Of a stretch of DNA of 64,000 bases, positions 1 through 12,189 are shown in pieces. Origin of the DNA: Elysia chlorotica (lineage: Eukaryota > Mollusca > Gastropoda > Plakobranchidae). The DNA lies in contig RQTK01000097.1 of the NCBI GenBank assembly GCA_003991915.1, forward strand, positions 372,609-436,608. Direction: 5' to 3'. The number at the start of each line of letters is the position of its first letter. Position 1 is the first letter of the stretch. Under the pieces are notes generated by a model that worked only from the letters and a program-made list of their open reading frames with translations, had not been told where the DNA came from and made no database searches. The position numbers and the translations under genes were made by a program.

Positions 1-1198
1 TAACTAGTTTTTATCGACAGAAACAAATCCTTGTAGGTTTTCAGAATACTGCTCTATAAAATTTTTAATATTAAAATCAAAGCTTTTGAAAATGTCTCTA
101 CTTATCAATATAAATAACTATATTGTTGTTAGTTTTTGTATCGAATGATAGATTGATTGTCATATGGACATCATACACAATTAGCAGCTAAACACATTTA
201 ATGTACCGGTATCTAAAGAAGGTGTTCTGCATATAATATAATTATTCATTTGTTTGTTTCTTGTTGTTGTTTTTTTTGTTTTTTTTCCAGTTCACTTTAG
301 TTCAGTCATTCAAGATAATCATTTAAATTAGGTACATTTCTTTGGGATTGATTTTTGAGAATGCAACATAACAGGTGATGGGGATAGCATACTGTTTGCC
401 TATTAAAAATGATGACATTAAGTCGAGATTGGAGAAAGATATTAGAAAAATTATTTAATACTATACTGGCTGCATAATAATTATTATTTAAAAATGACAA
501 TATGGAACTGTATAGATATGATGTTTACAAGTAAATACAAATATAAGATATTTATGTATATAAAATAAATACGAATATGAAATACATGTATTATGATCAC
601 ACGTTATTAGAGACAAAATATACCACAGATTACAGTATAATGTTCGCCCATTAAAAAGTGATGACATGAAGCTGAGCTTCGAGAAAGATGTCCGAAATGA
701 CTTGAGACAAAATATACCACAGATTACTGAAAGATGACATAGTTTAGGGTTCGTGAAGATACTTCACTGTATAAAACACTCGTTTTACTTAAAGTAATTA
801 ATATCATATAGACTTATACATGTGGTATAAATGGCTTAGAATATCTATAAGTTCTCGCCTTAAAATGTCTTAGTTTCCAGACCGTTGGGACACAATCAAT
901 TGTCTAGCAAGAAGATGCCCACCGTCTTTCAAAATACCCGACACTTTCCTGAAATACGTCAAACACGATGTTTCAAACAGCCGTGTAACCCTGTCCGCAC
1001 TCTTGTCTGTAACTTTTGAGACCCCCCCCCCCTCCTCCATTCATAACACTGTTTTTTTCTTTGTCAGGAACAATAGTATTTACACCTCAAGTTGTAAGGA
1101 AAAAGCGAGATAAGACTGAGCATTTTCGCTTTGTATAACATACAGCACCCTCGATATTGAATCGATTTATACCTTTTATAAAATACATTATTTGATTT
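1..1198. other. Non-coding AT-rich flank with diverged local repeats
   Basis: No convincing coding region is visible on either strand. A 23-base segment beginning gagacaaaatataccac occurs at 610-632 and again at 704-726. The stretch around 389-450 resembles 641-700 (both carry a ttaaaaa-tgatgacat core followed by gagaaagat), so this looks like a decayed local duplication. A short poly-C run lies near 1022-1031. Confidence 0.5.
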
Positions 1199-2206
1199 GA
1201 TAATAATAATAATGAAGATCATGTATATAGCGCTTCTTCCAAGAACGTGGCTCGAAGCGCTTTACAATGCAAAGCAAAGAAGCAAACATGCAACACATAA
1301 GAAAACATACAACCATTCACAACTCGCTCGCTCACATGCTTCATATTCAGCGTTTGACAGATAAGCAATAATGAATAATCACATTGAAAAAGAAGGGCTC
1401 TCATTAAGGTAAAAAAAAAAGATAGGTCTTGAGCCCTGCCTAAAATTGCTGCAATGAAGATGCTTTTCTCAGGGGCAGTGGCAATGCATTCCAAATCACA
1501 GGGGCATGATGTACAAAAGCACCCTCACAACACTTCTTCTTTGCTTTTGATGGCACCGTTAACCATGATTTGTCACCAGATATGAGAGGGCGAGTTGGGA
1601 AGTGTTGATGGACAAGATTGCAAAGATAAGCAGGGGCTTCATAAGAAATACATTTGTAGCACGGAGTTGCAATCTTGTAGTCTATTCTCGCTTGGGCTGA
1701 AAGCCAATGCAATTTCTTTAGCAAAGGAGTAACATAGTCTCTTTTCCTTTTTCTCAAGACAAGACGAGCTGCACTATTTTGAATACGTTGAAGTTTGCTT
1801 ATGGTCTCTTTGGAAAGTCCAGACAATAAGGAATTGCAATAATCAAGTCTGGAGAAAACAAATGACGAGATTAGGGTCTTTATGGCAGCTTCATTTAAAA
1901 AAGCAGACAACTGCTTGATTCTGCGCAGCTCACGGAACATGATTTGACACAGGTGGTTCACATGGTTGGTCATTGACAATTTTGAATTAAAATAAACCCC
2001 TAGGTTATTTACTTTGTCAGAGAAAGCTATCCTTTCATTTTCAATGCAAATGTGATCAATAACACTGGATGAAGTTGAATTTCTACTGGCAGCGCTGCAT
2101 ACTAAGACCTCTGTCTTGTCCTTGTTCATACAAAGCTTATTTTCGATCATCCATTTCAAAATGTTGGATATACACATTTCAGTGTCATTGACAAGTGATT
2201 TATTTT
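1199..2206 (-). mobile_element. 5'-truncated non-LTR retrotransposon (LINE), RT C-terminal part
   Basis: The minus-strand ORF 2177-1440 (245 aa, open upstream to about 2204) has the signature of the reverse transcriptase thumb/connection region of CR1/jockey-type LINEs. Recognisable stretches are CISNILKWM, NKDKTEVLVC, NNLGVYFNSKLSM, SRLDYCNSLLSGL, LQRIQNSAARLV, KKLHWLSAQARIDYKI and APVIWNALPLPLR. The upstream catalytic palm is absent, so the copy is 5' truncated. After the stop, sequence in another frame continues to a simple-repeat tail (ATT units read on the minus strand) at 1200-1214, as expected for the 3' end of such elements. It is presumed dead. Assignment to a precise clade is not possible by eye. 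Confidence 0.85.
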
Positions 2207-2209
2207 ACA

Positions 2210-2300
2210 TTCGATGCAGGGGGATGCCATTCAAGAATTTCGTTGATTGTTACCCCTAAGTATTTATACTTCGTAACTTTTTTAAACTTCTTGACCCTTT
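2210..2300 (-). mobile_element. Fragment of a second LINE reverse transcriptase
   Basis: On the minus strand this short stretch reads VKKFKKVTKYKYLGVTINEI followed by LEWH. The YLGVxIN...LxW signature sits after the RT palm domain in CR1/jockey-like elements. The equivalent motif (NNLGVYFNSKLSM) occurs separately within the neighbouring LINE fragment at 1199-2206, so this is a piece of a different copy lying directly 5' of it. Only about 30 codons remain; it is a pseudogene fragment. Confidence 0.65.
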
Positions 2301-4017
2301 AATTTTGAGACTGCGTGGTGGTTATTGTTTTTCCTAAAATTTACGATCACTTCTATTGTTTTTGCTTAAATTAAGTAGAAGGTGGTTGTCGTCGCACCAC
2401 GCTTATAATCAAGTATGCATCTTAAATTGGTCATTTTTTAGTTTCGAAACGTTACGATGGAAGAGCTTTCGATACTTTGAAAAAATGCAAAGGCTGAACA
2501 GGGCGATATTCCTTCATTGTTCATGCATCATACCATATCGTTAAACGATAAATGTTCAATTTTTTTTTCATCCTGCGAACTCAAGACAGTGCAAAAATTA
2601 AGCCAACATTGTAGCAAATGGTATACAATGCTATGCGATTTCCTCTATTTTGCTAACACTAGAAATCTGAACATGAGATTCCACAAAAGTTGCTCGACTC
2701 TGTTCAAGACATAAGAGAATGTTCAAGAAACAGAGGCGCCGAAGTGTCATCTCGTAATTGACCCCCTCCCCCCAAATTTGCGCACTTCATGTTTTTTAAA
2801 GTCTAGAATAAACCGCGCCGTGTAGCATTAATTATTCCTTTTGTTAGATTATCTAACTCAACCCTAAATTGAAGTCCGCGTCTTCTAAATACGTTCTGTA
2901 CCTCTAGGTGAAACCACACTCCTAGTGGCTTTAAGTCTTTCACTTACTTAGAACCAGGAGGTTGTATGACGCCACAACATTTTCTTTAGCTACTTTTTTA
3001 TCTTTATATATTCCGTTGTTTGTTTGGGTGTATTTGTCTCAAACTAGAAACATTTCTTTTTACACACATATTGATGTGAAATAAAGAACGACATGAATCT
3101 ATAGATGTTTAATGGCAATTCTTAGAGCAATTTTCCTAATGAGATGAATTAAGTTAATGTTACCTTATCTTTAAAAGTAAAAGAGGATTTGAATTGTCGA
3201 AAAAAGAACCACTGACAAATCTAAGCGTAGGCTTCCTGAAGAATCAATACATAGAGGGGTGGGGTGGGGTGGGGGCAACAATTTTTTAAATTTTAGAAAT
3301 TTTAGCTTCATATCCGCCTTTCCCAAAAATACAAATTGACTTCTATTGTACAAAGCGCCCATGAAAAAAAGCATCTGTACGACTGAAGAGCAAGTGGCTG
3401 AGTATTGCGTTACTGATTCGAGCCTATGACTGATCGGGCAAAATATGATTTGTCTATTTCCTCCCCTACTGATTGTATCCTGTCATTATCGCGTGAGCGG
3501 TCGAGAAGGGTCCTGGTATTCCCGCACCTCTCAAATGTGGCGAAATTTATATTTGTCAGACATTGATTTGGGACTCATCGCCTATATGTGAACCGGCTTG
3601 GGAACATTAAAGACGTAATGATAGGAGATAGCTTCCGTCCTGCAAATTTATAATGGAGGAAAACTGAATAGTTAATCACAGGGGAGTTAACCAAAATAAG
3701 AAATTCTCCTTCCTTCAGTTTATACAGGGTTCTTTCCCTTATTTTCAATGTTTATTTCCCTGTTTCTTCAGATTTATTATTCGCACTTGTTACTGGTTAT
3801 TTCACATGCGCGCTTTTCCTTTTCTGTTAAAAGCTTGGAATAAATACTCCAGTATATTTTTATAATGTTGCTCAGATCGCCCATCTTCTAATACTACATT
3901 TGTAAATCAAATGTCAAACGACAGAAATCGCTATGATATAGCACCCTGAATAGAAATAAAAAAAATTAAGACACACTACACTGGAATAAAGAGTTAAAAA
4001 TAGTTTCATTGCATGTA

Positions 4018-4072
4018 CCACATAGCCCAGTGGGTAGAGCTACTTGTTGAAGGGCAGGATGTCCAAGGTTTG
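4018..4072 (+). repeat. tRNA-like SINE head fragment
   Basis: Contains tagcccagtgggtagagc, close to the internal RNA polymerase III A box of tRNA-derived SINEs, followed about 30 bases later by ggtttgatataaatc, a degraded B box. No cloverleaf is evident, so a functional tRNA is not proposed. Confidence 0.4.
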
Positions 4073-4663
4073 ATATAAATCTAAAATATTACATGTATTG
4101 GGGAATCAGTTTTCACAGGGCACATAAAATTTAACACTTTCGGTTTTTCATGCAACCCTCCCATATACACATTGATGACAGAAAGACTAAGCTTATAAAA
4201 ACGAAAAACAAACAAACAAACAAACAACAAATTTTGCTACAAAAATGTACATTACAAAATATGCCGACTAAAACAAAAATTAACCAGGAAGTGAAAAACA
4301 AACAACCACAAATAAAAAAACACAACAACAACAAACAAAACAAATAAAAACAACTGGTTCAGTCGAGTACTTCAGGATGCGACCACATCAAAATCGTTGT
4401 TAATGTTGATCAAGAAAAAATTAACCCCCACAAACACAGACGCAGTCATATACAATCACGTTCAGTTGTTTGCCCCACTCAACAAGAGCGGCAAGGAAAG
4501 CAGAATCAAGGAGAATCAGATTTAAAAAAAAGAAGCCATAGCATAGCAGAATATTGTAGGCTACCAAAGCCGTCCATCGCTTTGTGTTAAAGTCACAGTG
4601 ACCCGAAAATATCGCCCTCCCTCTCTCAACATACATGTACCAGATAAAGGCTTTGAGTTCAAT

Positions 4664-4664
<1 letters not shown>

Positions 4665-4702
<38 letters not shown>
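4665..4702. repeat. (CT)n microsatellite
   Basis: Nearly perfect alternating CT tract directly readable in the sequence. Confidence 0.95.
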
Positions 4703-4708
<6 letters not shown>

Positions 4709-5344
4709 CTCCTCCTCTCTTTCCATTCTCTTTCAATCTCTCTCCGTTAACTTACAAAAAATATTAATTAAGGGCTAGGAACGTTCTTATTCAAATATTT
4801 TGATAATGAGGAAGGTAAACAAAACAAAAAAAATATACACGTACTTAGGAGTTATAGTTATATATTTTAAGTAAGTTAAAACTTATTTAGAACTTGAAGT
4901 TTCAGTTTTTCATCTTATTATTTGTTTTACACTTTTACAAAAATTTATTAATGCAGTATAAAGTATAACGTTTAAAAAAATCAACAAAACATCAAAAATA
5001 CATCTGATATTATTATTGCTTCCGGTCTGCTTAGCCTTGACGATAAAAGTAAAAAGGAATGAAGGTTACTGATTAAACTTTTTGTTCAGAAAAAGAATGA
5101 GAATAAAAAAGCCGACATTATTATGATGTAAAATGTAGAAATACTCTTTCCTTTCGTGATTTATTCAGATACTAATTATTTCACGCTTTATAAAAATCTG
5201 TGCATAATAATCAAACCAATCGAACCTTAAAATTCCGATAGGCAATCTAGCCTACCCTCGGAAACACTCGTTTGTTGAGTAGGCCTTCTTTTATCTCCCT
5301 TTCACCTAAACACGCATGCGCAGCTCTTTGCATGTGACCCTATT

Positions 5345-5610
5345 AACCAATCAAAGTAAAGCAATGGCCGACGCCGCCAAGCTCGTATTGTTTTAGAGGA
5401 ATAGAAATGCATTAACGGTCTCTAATAAACAAATAATGAATCACCTTTTATCAGAAAATGTATGAGAGGGGAGCTTAAAGAAAGGCAGATCTGCTTCTTC
5501 GGCCTCTGAGATATATTCGAACTCCATACCCTTGCCAGTGCCTATTGTTCTCTGGCTATCCGACCCGACGCCATATTTTGATGACCCAATCACCTGGAAT
5601 TTATTGGCTA
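5345..5610 (+). promoter_or_regulatory. Presumptive TFDP promoter with CCAAT boxes
   Basis: Upstream of the TFDP start codon there are CCAAT boxes at about 5347 (aaccaatca), 5586 (cccaatca) and an inverted one at 5603-5608 (attggc), plus an ATTTTG/GCCAT motif near 5571. CCAAT/NF-Y sites are frequent in promoters of cell-cycle genes. No TATA box or initiator can be fixed, and the transcription start site is unknown. The role is inferred from position. Confidence 0.4.
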
Positions 5611-5737
5611 TTCACTGACTGCTCTGGAATTTTTTCTTCTGCGTCTAATTTGTTTTAATGCAAGAAGAAACACAAGAGGCGAAGACAGGTCCTTTGGATA
5701 AGGCCACCTATCAGAGGCAATCTTTGTGTCAGAGGAG

Positions 5738-8700
5738 ATGGCGAACCGTAATACCACCCTAGCTAAGCTGTGGGTGGATGATGGTAAGTTGGACTTGACC
5801 GATTGACACCCTGTCTAGACGGTCTACACCGTGCATTGCGTGAAATCAAAAGAAGAGCACCAATCTTTACATGTGGAATCTATAGCTTGGGGTGGTTATA
5901 AATTACATAGAGATTTTAGAAAGAGACTGCTGGATAACTTAGATCTAGATCTAGATCTAGATTCGACCGCTCTAGATTTCTAGATCTAGAGAGATCTAGT
6001 CTCTAGAGAAGTCTCTAGATTTCTAGAGATCAAGAGTAGATCTAGATATATCTAGATCCTAGAATCTACATCTGAAATTCGAAGGTTCGAAGCCTACAAG
6101 ATCTAGATCTAGATTCTTTGTAAATGATTCACTGTTGGAAGGCTAAAAAGTGGAGGTTGGGAAGAAGATAGGGCACTACTGCTTCAGCTAATCTACAATG
6201 TTGTAGCTACATTTCTATAATTAGATTTATTAGGAGTTTACACGGCACTCAGACCCACAATCTATCATCTATAGATGTACAAGGCCATCAGGTACCAGTA
6301 CACCTAGATCTAGACACAATTATAATCAGGCCATTGATGTAGATCATGTACATGGTAATGACCAGACTAGATTTAAGACCATTTGAATGGGAGCTTGACC
6401 ATTAAAATTATGATTCAAAAACACGACAAAAGCCCTTTATAGATAGGCCTCTCTTGCTCGAGGGGGCATGGTATTGGTAGCCCTGAAGTAGAACACTGAC
6501 TTCCGGCACAGGTATGTGGTTCGAGCCCTGGCAACGCCGCCCACTACTGGTTGGGTCAGTGTAAGTCTATTGTGACTTGCTGAGGCAGGAGTCATGAATG
6601 GTATCCCCGCCCTGTTTTGAGTGTGCAGCACATAAAATTGTCAGACATGAGTCTTGGGGCCCATCCACAATATAGCCTACATCCATAGTGATGATGCTGG
6701 ACATTAAACCAACTCAACAACTCTTGCTCTGTGGTTTTAAAACTAGTGACCATCTTTAGCTCAGATTTGACCTGACAACATAAATTAGCTGCAGTATTCC
6801 GTCGTAATTGGACAGGATTTATCATTTTTTATGGTGTTTTATAATTAGATATAATTTCAGTGCATATTGAATTCCCAGCTTTAGACTTAGTTATAGAGTA
6901 GATGTCAGTTATGACTATTTTACAGATTGTGACTGTACATACATTAGTCTAGAGGACCGACCCACAATTATGACATTTGTAAATATATATGCTACGCACC
7001 AACACAAACAAAATCTCTATCTCTCTATTTCTGTTTCCGTGTCTGTCTTTCTCTCTCCCCTATCCTGTCTTCTGCTCTCCCTCTCTCTCACTTAAAAATC
7101 AATGGAATATACTATAGTGGAAAACGTCGAAACCTCACCAATCGAATTGCTTGGGATTTGAAGTAACCTTTGAATTACAAAAGGGGACATTCCTGAACCT
7201 CAAAAAGTATTAAAGTAGCAGACATTTGCCTAAAACTGTGTTTATGATAGTTTCTGTTGTTTCCGCTCTATAAAAACCTTATCCCAAACCTCATTTTTTT
7301 ATTTTTAAAGATCAGTCTTTGGCAGCAAAAAGCGTTGAAGTCTGGTTGACTGAATGTACTTTTGTAATGCTTATTGATGGTGTGAGCTTCGAATTAAAGG
7401 AATTAAACCAGAAAATCTTGGAATTATGAGTGATTTTAATGAAGCCAAAAAAAAAACCCATTCTCTTGCAAAATTTGGTTTATATATGAGAAATTTAAAT
7501 TATCAGACTTTGTTTTGTGAGATTTCCACTGTAGTGATATTTATTAGCACTGTGTTTGTAGATCCACAATTGATGTTCCCTGTAACCTTGTACGTAGTTG
7601 TAGACTGTAGGTCTAGGTACATGGTTAGCGTGTACATAAAATGTTATAAGTACCAGGTAATCATGTACGTAGACACTCCCAAGAACTAAAGCCTTTCACC
7701 TAGACGTACACATCAACCCAGAACCTAGACCTACAGCCTTCTTAGAAGGTAACCCTGTACCTAGACCTACAATCTACATTCGAGTTTACCATAAATTTAA
7801 ACTGTGTGTCTATCGGTAATATATTCCTGTTTTTTGTTTGTTTATTTATGATAAGAGAGAAAGAAGGTTGAAGTGTCTAGGTCTGATTCAAAAGTCAATG
7901 GTGTCATGCTCTGTACTCATGTTTTTTTGTTTGATTGTTTGGATTTTTAAATTGTAAATTTAGTCATGGGCTCTGGCAACAGCGCTTGGTGTTGTAAAGA
8001 ACAACAAATAAAAACCATAAAACACTTAAGTTGGAAATTTAGATATTTAAGCTCATTCTTGGTTGGTTTATAAACCTGGTAATTATGGTCATGTGTCTAA
8101 TATTGTTTACTTTTCCATTTGATATTAACCTATGAAATTTTAAATGTAAACGAATTATAAAAATGTAATTAACAGAGTCAAACGAACGTCAAATAGATCT
8201 TAACTCCAATGACAATTTCAGCAGCCTTTCCTGTCTGTCTATCTTGAAAAACATCTGTTTCATGAATAAAACAAAAACAATCCCATACCAACTTTTTGTA
8301 CAGCTGAATTTTTTTACCAGTTTTAAATCAAATAGTACTGAATCTGTTTTTTTGTTTTGCTTTTTTTGCTGTGTTTACCAAAATTGACACCTTTTTTTTA
8401 CGTCTGATTTACAGAATTTGAAGAGCAATGAACTCAAAATCTAGGAGCTATTAACTATTTCTGCCACCACTGGCATTTTTGTGTTGTCTTCTTGATTTAA
8501 CTATGAAAAGGAGCACATTCCTCTCGTTACACTTTTTTGTTTTGTTTCAGGCCAAGGCAGCCCCATCCATGTGACCCCAGTGACTCCTTCCAAGTCTGGA
8601 GCTGGAGAGAGCAATCACGAGTTCCTTCAGTTCTTCAAAAACTCAGGCTTGGATTCTGTAGCAAAAGATGTAAGTACTGGCAAACCTCAGTTTTCTTCTT

Positions 8701-11700
8701 TATATTAAAGCTTTTTCCGTCACGTTGCACACATGTTGAGCGCATTAGGATATAAATACATTTATATGCTTGTGCCAGCATATCTTTGCATCAATCTTCC
8801 ATGCGGAAAAAAACAAAGTTTTTATATTGAAAAATGTTCCCGAATCCCCAAAATATATTATAATGCACACAAGGACTAGGCCTTGAATTATACAATGTGA
8901 AAAGGTTAATCTTCTGCTTTTCTGCCTCACCATATTCCTGCTGGGGTGTATTAATTTTATTGCTTTTTTTCCCACTAAAATGTTTTTTTTTTTCACATTT
9001 GAAATATTCTGCTATTTCTGTTCATTGATTTCAATGCCTTGGTTATACCATAGCTTGCTAGATGGCTGTATTTATAAACTTGAAAGAAGTTGCTGTAATT
9101 TCACTATTTTCTCCATCAGACTTTTTTCAGTAAGATATCTATTAAAATTCAAGTATTTTCTTAAACATCCTTTTAATATGTTTTCACCAATGCTAATCTG
9201 CTAAATTGTAATGATAATAATTTTTCATTTACCAACAGTCCTTTTGCATGCAATTAAAAAGGGTATGAGTCAATGAGTACGAAAATTCCCTTGAACTGCC
9301 TGTCCCTCTCCTCCCACCCTTTTCCTTGTTAACTGATGGGATGAAAATGAATAAATCTTAGTATGTTATATTCTTCTAAGTGAAACTGGTGAGACTCAGA
9401 GGGCCTCCAATCTGGGCAGGTCATTGACACACTTTTATTTGGTGCCTGGTCAACGACAGATGTCCAGAATGTTAAGGTCTTTCATTCACGGTTTTCACTC
9501 ATAGATTGATCAGTTCGTTCAATCATGGATTCCTTTTTGCAGTACATAGATAATGTCTTCCTAGTTCACTGCAGCAGTAATAGCTTCACTGCATAGCATG
9601 AGTAAACAAATCTGAGTGAACAAAAACATTGCTATTAGGACGCAAAGAAAAGAAAGGTAAAACATAATAGAAGGATTGAGAATATTAAAGTCTGTAATGT
9701 TTTTTTTTTCTCAGACTTGAGCTGGTGTGAAGGTATCTTTCATCATTTTTAATGAAGCGTGAAAAAGCCTAAGGGGAAATATTTTATAAATTCATAAGCC
9801 ACCTAGCCAGAATAACTCTGTGGTACCCAACTGTTAAGAGCCTAATCTTTTGGCAGCAACATTACAGGGACAGTGGATTTTCTTTATCATCTTATATAAG
9901 ATGCTGCATATGCTTGTTCCTCCTTATAGTTAATAGTTTTGGACTTGTTTGCTGATGGAAAAGGAAAGATTTAGTTTTTACTTAGGGCATTTCATTGAGC
10001 CCACTTTGAAGACAATGTTGATTTTTTTGTCCACACTTCTTGGATTTTCTTCACTATATGCAATAGTGAATAAGTGGAGCAGAGCTTCCTCAAGTGTCTT
10101 TTAAACTCGTTTCTCAACACCAGCAGATGCTAGTAATTATACTGTTTACACCAAACCGGCTTTTGAAACTTCAATCTGAGTTTACCTTTTATGGGCGAGT
10201 TATAATACGTGGGTGTGAGTGATATGCTTGGTATGGAGAGGTTGGGGTGGAAACTCACATGTATGAAACACACAAATCCAAGAACATAAGCTTAAAGGTT
10301 TTCCCCAGCGTAATGGAACCCTTGAAATAAAATAATCTCTCAAAAAGAAAAAAAAAGTTTCTACGGGCGGATTTATTATTGTCCGGTAAAGGAGAGAGAG
10401 AGAGAGGGAGAGGGGGGGGGGGGGGGGAGCCACTAAANNNNNNNNNNNNNNNNNNNNNNNNNNNNNNNNNNNNNNNNNNNNNNNNNNNNNNNNNNNNNNN
10501 NNNNNNNNNNNNNNNNNNNNNNNCCAACCTACGGGTGACGGCCTGACAAGTCGGTCGGGCTCTCGCCCTGGTTCGCCAGGGTACGGGGTCGCTCGCTCGT
10601 CGTCTGCTAGGTCAGCTCTCTAAGTCTGGGTCTCTTCTCGCCCTGTGTGCTTGTTTAAAGGATTAGACCGTTGCACGCAGCCCAAGCTATGTCGTCAGGC
10701 GTTAAAGGGTCGATGTTAAGTTGGGTCTTAAACAGTATGTAGACAAAATGGTCAAATTCTGCCACAAGACGAGGTAAACCGGTTAATGATACACTTCTTG
10801 GGGTACTAATGGTTTCAGCTTCAAAGTCAAGAGCTTTTGAGAGCCTAAAGATGGATTAATGAGAGGTTAAATACACTATAATTCAATATTCTATTATTCC
10901 CCTGATCGTTACATTATCCAAATCTACATTTTGCGGTTTACCATTCACTCTCTAAATCTCGCTATTTTAAGCCCTATAAGTTGTTATAGAATCTTAATAC
11001 AAAGAAAGTATCATTTTTGCTCAGTTTCAAAGAGATTGCGAAAAATCACACTTGGTTGCACTTGATATGTATTGGTACTCATCGTACTGCGCGAAGACCA
11101 GCTACTTGCATGATTCCAAAGCATCGCGAATCAAGGCTACAGTCTTTTGTTTCTTCTGGATGCACTGGAGAAAGTTTGGCAGTGATTGTAATTTTCATGG
11201 TGTTGGAGGGAACCCAAATCTCTAACTTGCTTGTGTATTTGTGTATGAAGCGGCGGAAGTCGGGTAATTCAAGCACATTCTCAGTCCACATTTTGAGTTG
11301 AAAAGATTAAATGACAAATGGTCTCTTTTACACACTAAACGTGTGCGTTACACTAAAACGAACAAAAAATGCATTGGGAATGTCTTCATCAAGATAATCT
11401 TTCAGAACGCTGTATTATCCTGACTTGTATGAACAGCTCTGGATGGGGCAGGGATGTAGTAAAGTTATGTATTATTATTATTATTATTACTGTCTTGCTC
11501 GACTTAAGTTCTACCAAGTTTAATATTTTCGGTTTGAGGTGTTGGTGTCGCGTGCCTGCCGACTTGCTATGTATTTATGACACGCCTGTCTCCTCTCCAC
11601 GCATGGCTGCTGATTCACGGAACGATGACAGTTGCTGTTGTGAAGGCCTCGCGACAAGCACAACGATAACGGATGACAGTATTATAATCATGTTCCTTAA

Positions 11701-12142
11701 GCATAGGACTTTCTGATCGCTCATTGGCTCCACAAGCCTAAGGTAGCTCTGAGATTCAACGCCGGTGCAAATTTCATTTCTACCGTCTTCGCTTCATCAA
11801 TGGGACCTGTTGTCGCATCGTCTCTGGTGATGTTTTTGTAGATAGGCATCCTGGTGCCGCATGGGTTCTTATGGTGTATGGCGTGTGTTCTCATTGTTCA
11901 ACTGTCCTCGTGTCTCAGAATGTCTATAGAGCCATCCTATGATTCATGAGTAGCTGTGCTTTTTTGTTTTCTTTTCATACGTGCGTTACGAATCAACAAT
12001 GATGGAGGTGCCAGTGGGTTGATACCACTATCTGGCGGCACACACTGATGAAACGTTGTGTTACTGTCATTTACTTGTTGTGTTGCCTTACTCGAGGGAT
12101 AGGATCCTCACGTGGACTTAGGAGATGTGATCGATAGTTTAC

Positions 12143-12189
<47 letters not shown>

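Larger units (their letters stand above)
2301..5340. other. Intergenic sequence, no gene seen
   Basis: AT-rich sequence without splice-linked coding segments. It holds A-rich low complexity around 4190-4350, a CT microsatellite at 4665-4702 and a weak tRNA-like head at 4018-4072. Small ORFs here are rich in single residues or lie in simple sequence and are not supported as genes. Confidence 0.5.
5784..8550 (+). other. TFDP intron 1
   Basis: 2.8 kb intron between coding exons 1 and 2. It contains the GATCTA palindrome cluster (5937-6116), a SINE copy (6462-6722) and a CT-rich tract near 7017-7090. The 87-aa ORF at 7426-7689 has no recognisable feature and is not supported. Confidence 0.8.

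Noticed and set aside
1219-1494. 91-aa minus-strand ORF as an independent gene
   Set aside because: It lies in the 3' portion of the LINE fragment, after the RT stop codon, and ends at the element's ATT tail.
5937-6116. CRISPR-like regular spacing in the GATCTA cluster
   Set aside because: Units are simple, directly adjacent and palindromic without unique spacers, in an animal genome.
10566-10581. CCCTGG-TTCG-CCAGGG hairpin beside the assembly gap
   Set aside because: The stem is only six pairs, the loop closing pair is not the stable C(UUCG)G type, and no RNA gene context is visible.
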